DNA from: Streptomyces coacervatus
GTDB taxonomy: Bacteria > Actinomycetota > Actinomycetes > Streptomycetales > Streptomycetaceae
Direction: 5' to 3'
Length of the DNA stretch: 64,000 nucleotides
Assembly: GCF_029223485.1 (NCBI RefSeq)
Contig: NZ_JARHTP010000004.1
Location: forward strand, 1-64,000
Both the position numbers and the translations under genes were made by a program. Position 1 is the stretch's first letter. Each line of letters begins with the position of its first letter. Under the pieces are notes generated by a model, which worked only from the letters and a program-made list of their open reading frames with translations, did no database searches and was not told the DNA's origin. Positions 59,860 through 64,000 of this stretch are shown here, piece after piece.

Positions 59860-61494
59860 ATGCACGCAGATCTCCTCTTCACCGGCGGCCCGGTCCTCAC
59901 CCCCGAGGGCCGCACCGCCACCGCCGTGGCCGTCACCGGCGACCGCATCACCGCCGTAGGGCACGACGAGGTCCGCGATCTCGCCGGGCCGCGGACCGAA
60001 GTGGTCGACCTGGCCGGGCGGTTGCTGCTGCCGGGCTTCCAGGACGCGCACGTGCATCCGGTCCCGGCGGGGCTGGAGCTGAGCCAGTGCGACCTGACCG
60101 GGACACGGACCGCGGACGAGACGGTCGCCGCCGTCCGCTCGTACGCCGAAGCACATCCCGAGCGGGAGTGGATCCTCGGCGGCGGCTGGTCCATGGAGGC
60201 CTTCGAGGGCGGCACACCGACAAAGGAGCTCCTGGACGCGGTCGTGCCCGACCGGCCGGTCTATCTGCCCAACCGTGACCACCACGGCGCCTGGGTCAAC
60301 AGCCGTGCCCTGGAGCTGGCGGGCATCGGCCGGGACACACCGGACCCGGCCGACGGGCGGATCGAGCGGGACGCGGCGGGCGAGCCGACCGGCACCCTGC
60401 AGGAGGGCGCGATGCAGCTGGTCGGGCGCCTGGCGCCGCCGGCCACCGCGGCCGACCGGGTGGCGGCGCTGCTGCACGCGCAGCGCCATCTGCACGCGCT
60501 CGGCATCACGGCCTGGCAGGACGCGCTGGTCGGGGACTTCCTCGGCATGGACGACCCGTCGCAGGCGTACCTGACGGCGGCCCGCGACGGCTCGCTCACC
60601 GCGCGGGTGGTCGGGGCCCTGTGGTGGGACCGGGAGCGCGGGGCCGAGCAGATTCCCGAACTCGTCGAGAGGCGGGCCGCGTTGAGCCATGGCCGGTTCC
60701 GCGCCGCCACCGTGAAGCTGATGCTGGACGGGGTCGCAGAGAACGGCACTGCCGCGCTGCTCGATCCGTATCTGGACAAGTGCGGCTGCGCCACCGCCAA
60801 TCGCGGCAAGAGTTTCATCGACCGTGGCCAACTCCCCAAGTATGTGACCGAGTTGGACGCGCTCGGCTTCCAGTGCCACTTCCACGCACTGGGCGACCGG
60901 GCCGTACGCGACGCCCTGGACGCAGTCGAGGCCGCGCGGGCGGCGAACGGGCCGCGCGACACCCGGCCGCATCTGGCGCACCTTCAGGTCGTGCACCCCG
61001 ACGACGTTGCGCGCTTCGCCCGGCTCGACGCCACCGCGAACATCCAGCCGTTGTGGGCCGCGCACGAACCGCAGATGGACGAGCTGACCATTCCTTTCCT
61101 GGGCTCCGAACGGGCCTCCTGGCAGTACCCGTTCGGTGCGCTGCTGCGCTCCGGGGCCAGGCTCGCGGCGGGCAGCGACTGGCCGGTCAGCAGCCCCGAT
61201 CCGCTCCAGGGGATCCATGTCGCGGTCAACCGCGTGACGCCCGACGGCGCCGGCGCCCCGGTGTTCCTGCCCGCCGAACGCATCGGCCTCGCCGAGGCGT
61301 TGGCCGCGTACACCTCGGGATCGGCCCATGTGAACCACCTCGACGACACCGGCCGGATCCAGGCGGGCGCGCTCGCCGATCTGGTGGTCCTGGACCGCGA
61401 CCCGTTCGACGGGCCGACCGAGGCGATCGCGGAGACGGGTGTGGCGCTGACCTATGTGGGAGGCGAGGGAGTGTACACAGCTCAAGAGGCATAA
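59860..61494 (+). CDS. YtcJ-like amidohydrolase
   Basis: The 544-residue protein has the metal-dependent amidohydrolase barrel: LPGFQDAHVHPVP (HxH), then FHALGDRAVRDALDA and LQVVHPDDVARFARLDATANIQP (later His ligands), and AAGSDWPVSSPDP (the metal/catalytic Asp). YtcJ-type proteins hydrolyse cyclic or exocyclic amide-like bonds. Downstream of the APC permease it would act on the imported compound. Confidence 0.9.
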   Translation: MHADLLFTGGPVLTPEGRTATAVAVTGDRITAVGHDEVRDLAGPRTEVVDLAGRLLLPGFQDAHVHPVPAGLELSQCDLTGTRTADETVAAVRSYAEAHPEREWILGGGWSMEAFEGGTPTKELLDAVVPDRPVYLPNRDHHGAWVNSRALELAGIGRDTPDPADGRIERDAAGEPTGTLQEGAMQLVGRLAPPATAADRVAALLHAQRHLHALGITAWQDALVGDFLGMDDPSQAYLTAARDGSLTARVVGALWWDRERGAEQIPELVERRAALSHGRFRAATVKLMLDGVAENGTAALLDPYLDKCGCATANRGKSFIDRGQLPKYVTELDALGFQCHFHALGDRAVRDALDAVEAARAANGPRDTRPHLAHLQVVHPDDVARFARLDATANIQPLWAAHEPQMDELTIPFLGSERASWQYPFGALLRSGARLAAGSDWPVSSPDPLQGIHVAVNRVTPDGAGAPVFLPAERIGLAEALAAYTSGSAHVNHLDDTGRIQAGALADLVVLDRDPFDGPTEAIAETGVALTYVGGEGVYTAQEA

Positions 61495-61601
61495 GCAGTA
61501 ACGGACATCACGGTGAGGTCACGCGTAGATCATTTACGCTGTGGGCAGCCTCGTATCGCTTCTCGGTTCAACTTTCGGCCGTAGAAGCTGAGTTCGAAGG
61601 C

Positions 61602-61626
61602 ACGGGTGGCCATTTCGGCCACCCGT
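61602..61626 (+). terminator. Terminator after the amidohydrolase
   Basis: ACGGGTGGCC and GGCCACCCGT form a 10-bp stem with a 5-base loop about 110 bases after the stop. Confidence 0.7.
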
Positions 61627-61674
61627 TCGCAGGGCGGGGGGGCTCTGTATCGCCGGTCTCCCGGAAGGAAGCGC

Positions 61675-61870
61675 ATGCCTCAGGACCTCACGTTCGAGCT
61701 CCCCTTCGACACCCCCGCCGACAGACATCCGGAGTCCGGTGGTCGCGCTGCGCCCGACGGGCCGCCAGTGCTTCCTGATCAACACCGCTGAGGCGGCGGT
61801 GCAGGTGCTCGTCCCGCAACAGGAGTGCTTCGACAAGGCCGGGCCGTTCACGGAAGGCCGCCGATGTCGA
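61675..61870 (+). pseudogene. Frameshifted N-terminal remnant of a P450-like gene
   Basis: A strong ribosome binding site (GGAAGGAAG) precedes ATG 61675, which opens MPQDLTFELPFDTPAD. After about base 61720 the protein-like reading moves to the +1 frame: SPVVALRPTGRQCFLINTAE, VQVLVPQQECFDKAGPFTEG. This resembles a P450 N-terminus (the segment up to FDKGGPF...). The frame then ends. So it looks like a start-bearing but broken gene. The similarity is by eye and short. Confidence 0.45.
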
Positions 61871-62108
61871 GGATGAATCTGCCGTAGACGTGCGGCCCGC
61901 CGCGTTCGAAAACCGAGCGGGCACCGGGCAGTTCGCCCTCGAAGGGCAGGTGGGCGACCCGCTCCACCCCTTCGCCCGTCAACGCAGCAGTCGTGCCTCT
62001 CGCTGTCGTTCGCAGCAGGAGCCGGAGCCGGTCGCGTGAGTCCGGCTGCTCGGCGAGGCCGTTGCCGAAGGCACAGAAGATCCCCGGACACGACCGACCC
62101 ACAGCCAC
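61848..62108 (-). pseudogene. Unrecognised minus-strand fragment
   Basis: An 86-residue minus-strand frame reads CAFGNGLAEQPDSRDRLRLLL, which could match the P450 segment that follows KAGPF, but inverted with respect to the fragment on the left. The rest (ARSVFERGGPHVYGRFILDI) is not recognised. No ribosome binding site is seen. It may be an inverted piece of the same decayed gene or the end of another. Confidence 0.25.
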
Positions 62109-62153
62109 GGTCGGTCGATTCCGTTGTCATGACCACAGCTTGAAGGGAGCGGT

Positions 62154-63884
62154 GTGAAATCTCGAACCGTAGGTGGTATTCCGGCGGCGTCCGCCAACAG
62201 CCTGATCCCGGCGCAGCCGAGCGCCCAACTCCAGCCCACGGAGGCGGGGATCACCCTGGCCCGCCTCTTGGTGGAACGAATACATGGGAGCACGGAGCAG
62301 TACCGAAGGTCCCAGAACGCCGCTCAGCAGCGGCTGGACGCACTCGGATCCCCCCGCTCCGGCACCACGCTGCGTGTGGAGGGAGCCCTCCACCTGGCGC
62401 AGCCCGCGTTCCTCCCTCCCGACGAGGAGGGCTACGCCAGGTTGAGGCACCTCGACACCAGCCTGCGCATGATCGAAGCGGCCTTTCCCCAAGTCAGCAC
62501 CGATATCGAGGTCTGCCGACTGACCTGCACGATGCTGGAAGGGGCCTGGCGGAGCCGGGCACTCACCCCGCCGCGCGAGGAGGAGCAGGCGACCGTCTGC
62601 GCCTGCCCTCTGTGCCGTCGGCTGCCCACGCCCCCCGCACGCACGCTGGGTGACTACGGTTGGCGGCAGAGCGCCGGTCGTCCCCTCACCGTCAAGACCT
62701 GGCCCCACCGCCGGGAACTCGACAGCGTCCTGACCGGTGGATGGTCCTGGACCCGGCAGATGAACGACCTCGAACGAGACCTCGGTCACCGCCACCGATT
62801 CGAGGACGACATCCTCGTCTTCCACGAATACAAACGCGTGATCGAGACCATCGATACGACGCGCCTCACCCAACACGTCGAAGGCCGCCTGGCCGAGAAT
62901 TTCAGCACCAACAGCGCACGGGCCCTGGTCAGCGGACTCTTCTCAGCCCATAAGCGATCCGTCGACGAGTACTGGCTCCAACAGCACCACGCGGGCAACG
63001 TCACGCTCCCCCAGAGCAACCCACTCAGCCAGAGCACCTACTCGATCCTGCAGATGCTGGACTGTCTGTTCTGGCACGTCGCACCCGACACCGAACTCTG
63101 GCAGGAGGAGAACCTCGCCTCCCTGCTGCTGTGCCGCGCCATCGACGACATGGCCGACGTACGAGCCGACGCCCTCACCGGCGAGATCAGCAACTTCTGG
63201 CTCGCCGAGATGCCCACCCACACCAAGGCCCTCTACGCCGCCTGCGCCATAGCCATCGTCAAATACGGCTGCATGCCCGAGGCGCACACCCCGATGTGGA
63301 ACACCTGGCTGATGACCACCACCATCGTCTGGATGGGGCTCACGGGCCGCCACGCCCTGTGGTTCGACGGCATCACCCAGGGCCTCCCCCCGGCCGAGGA
63401 CTGCCCGCTCTGCGACCTGCAGCCCAACCCGTGCACCGGCATCCTCACCCACGGCACCACCCTCAGCATCGCCCCGCGGCGCACCGCACCGGCACTGAGC
63501 ACCCGGACCGCCGAGCTGTCCGCACGCTGCCGAGACCAGTACCCCCGGACGTGGCCCCTCTTCGACTCCGAACTCCATGCCTTCGAAGCACTGCACGGCC
63601 CCTGGTACGGCAACATCGACAACGCTTGGGAGATCCTGCGACGCACCTACATCGCCGCCGTGGAGGCATCCGGCGCGGCACCGTCCCCGGACCGCGCTCG
63701 TGAAGTCCAACAAGACGCGGGCGTAGTCGGATCCGAAAGGTTTCACACCCTGCACGACCCTCAAACCGGCAGGGAAGACACCGCGCTGCTCGCCTACATG
63801 TTCGCCGGCGCCCACCCGCATTTCCTCTGGAACGCCACGGGATACCGTCCCACGGGCGTCGAAGGCGACTGGCTCGACGGCTGA
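62154..63884 (+). CDS. Unrecognised helical protein with CPLC and Asp-rich motifs
   Basis: The 576-residue protein has no signal or obvious membrane helix. It has two cysteine clusters, C149-x-C151-x2-C154 (CACPLC) and C417-x2-C420-x6-C427 (CPLCDLQPNPC), probably metal sites. Between them lie mainly helical sequence and two acidic motifs, FEDDILVFHE (Asp218-219) and IDDMADVRAD (Asp331-332, 335), spaced as the two Asp-rich motifs of isoprenoid synthases, though neither is the exact DDxxD with its surroundings. I do not recognise the family. GTG 62154 follows GGGAGCG. A P450-like remnant lies upstream, and a possible P450 gene converges from the right. Confidence 0.7.
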   Translation: MKSRTVGGIPAASANSLIPAQPSAQLQPTEAGITLARLLVERIHGSTEQYRRSQNAAQQRLDALGSPRSGTTLRVEGALHLAQPAFLPPDEEGYARLRHLDTSLRMIEAAFPQVSTDIEVCRLTCTMLEGAWRSRALTPPREEEQATVCACPLCRRLPTPPARTLGDYGWRQSAGRPLTVKTWPHRRELDSVLTGGWSWTRQMNDLERDLGHRHRFEDDILVFHEYKRVIETIDTTRLTQHVEGRLAENFSTNSARALVSGLFSAHKRSVDEYWLQQHHAGNVTLPQSNPLSQSTYSILQMLDCLFWHVAPDTELWQEENLASLLLCRAIDDMADVRADALTGEISNFWLAEMPTHTKALYAACAIAIVKYGCMPEAHTPMWNTWLMTTTIVWMGLTGRHALWFDGITQGLPPAEDCPLCDLQPNPCTGILTHGTTLSIAPRRTAPALSTRTAELSARCRDQYPRTWPLFDSELHAFEALHGPWYGNIDNAWEILRRTYIAAVEASGAAPSPDRAREVQQDAGVVGSERFHTLHDPQTGREDTALLAYMFAGAHPHFLWNATGYRPTGVEGDWLDG

Positions 63885-63924
63885 CGCCTCAATCCTGTTC
63901 GCGCTCACCGGCTGTGAGCACGGC

Positions 63925-63953
63925 GCTGCCCGGCCGGAAACCGGCCGGGCAGC
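63925..63953. terminator. Terminator after the 576-residue protein
   Basis: GCTGCCCGGCCGG and its complement form a perfect 13-bp stem with loop AAA. It lies between two convergent genes and can act both ways. Confidence 0.85.
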
Positions 63954-63969
63954 GGTGCAATGGCGTGGC

Positions 63970-64000
63970 CTAGACGGCGAACTCGACCGGCAGACTGTCC
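63970..64000 (-). CDS. C-terminus of a gene entering from the right (partial)
   Basis: The minus strand reads DSLPVEFAV and a TAG stop at 63972-63970, just past a shared terminator. The ending resembles those of many actinobacterial P450s (LPVxF), but nine codons cannot prove it. Confidence 0.4.
   Translation of the reverse strand, partial: DSLPVEFAV

Noticed and set aside
61534..62136. 200-residue minus-strand frame in the gap before the 576-residue protein
   Set aside because: It crosses the terminator hairpin and the P450-like remnant, has no ribosome binding site and no domain.
1..64000. tRNA, rRNA or CRISPR
   Set aside because: Reading through the intergenic gaps gave no cloverleaf-like sequence with a T-loop, no ribosomal RNA and no regularly spaced repeats.

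Overview
The window is actinobacterial and almost certainly from a Streptomyces chromosome. It has very high GC with third-position bias, frequent GTG/TTG starts, AGGAGG-type ribosome binding sites, ATGA/GTGA stop-start overlaps, and Streptomyces hallmark genes: a RamR regulator, a subtilisin inhibitor (SSI), SpoIIE-type phosphatases, a CebR-type operator and DHA2 multidrug exporters. I see no rRNA, tRNA or CRISPR.

Layout. 0-3.2 kb: the remnant of one ABC exporter gene, apparently cut by an insertion-sequence end at the left edge, then an intact ABC exporter gene and a convergent ramR-like regulator. This looks like the right end of a ram/amf (SapB lanthipeptide) locus. 3.5-7.9 kb: a GAF-PAS-GAF-PP2C phosphatase, a secreted chymotrypsin-fold protease with a repetitive tail, and a hot-dog thioesterase. 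8.3-14.5 kb: a compact peptide export operon with a 71-residue double-glycine precursor, an HlyD-like adaptor, a C39 peptidase-ABC exporter and a second ABC protein with an NHLP-type N-terminal domain. 14.5-29.3 kb: mostly housekeeping and accessory genes (SRPBCC protein with a truncated ArsR partner, DHA2 exporter with twin palindromes, Ppx/GppA, STAS protein, SSI, NCS1 permease, hydrolase, two 2-hydroxyacid enzymes, a sigma/anti-sigma/lectin fusion, a Fic-like toxin-antitoxin pair, an alkylation-repair pair).

29.4-34.2 kb: a hemerythrin-MFS operon divergent from an ECF41 sigma factor that is translationally coupled to an orphan cytochrome b. 34.2-39.7 kb: a GH9 cellulase with a perfect CebR-type box upstream, and a Tat-exported GH2 enzyme. 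39.9-46.5 kb: a PAS-GAF-PP2C-HATPase phosphatase, an ECF sigma factor separated by only 19 bp from a divergent Ser/Thr kinase, a DUF4232 lipoprotein and an ion permease that probably starts with CTG. 46.6-48.4 kb: a paralogue of the sigma/anti-sigma/lectin fusion. 48.8-58.2 kb: AraC with a PhyH dioxygenase, an aldo/keto reductase, a secreted protein, a TetR regulon with twin operators, a P450-ferredoxin pair, a deazaflavin-type reductase and DUF4235. 57.5-64 kb: TetR, APC permease, amidohydrolase, a decayed P450-like stretch and an unrecognised 576-residue protein with two CPLC motifs and Asp-rich motifs.

The most interesting systems are the anionic, cysteine-free double-glycine peptide with its own two-ABC export machine, the two paralogous one-protein sigma/anti-sigma/lectin sensors, the ECF41-cytochrome b pair, and the unrecognised protein at the right end. 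A dispersed intergenic repeat (core GTGGCTGGTCGCG) lies just after the 3' ends of several genes.
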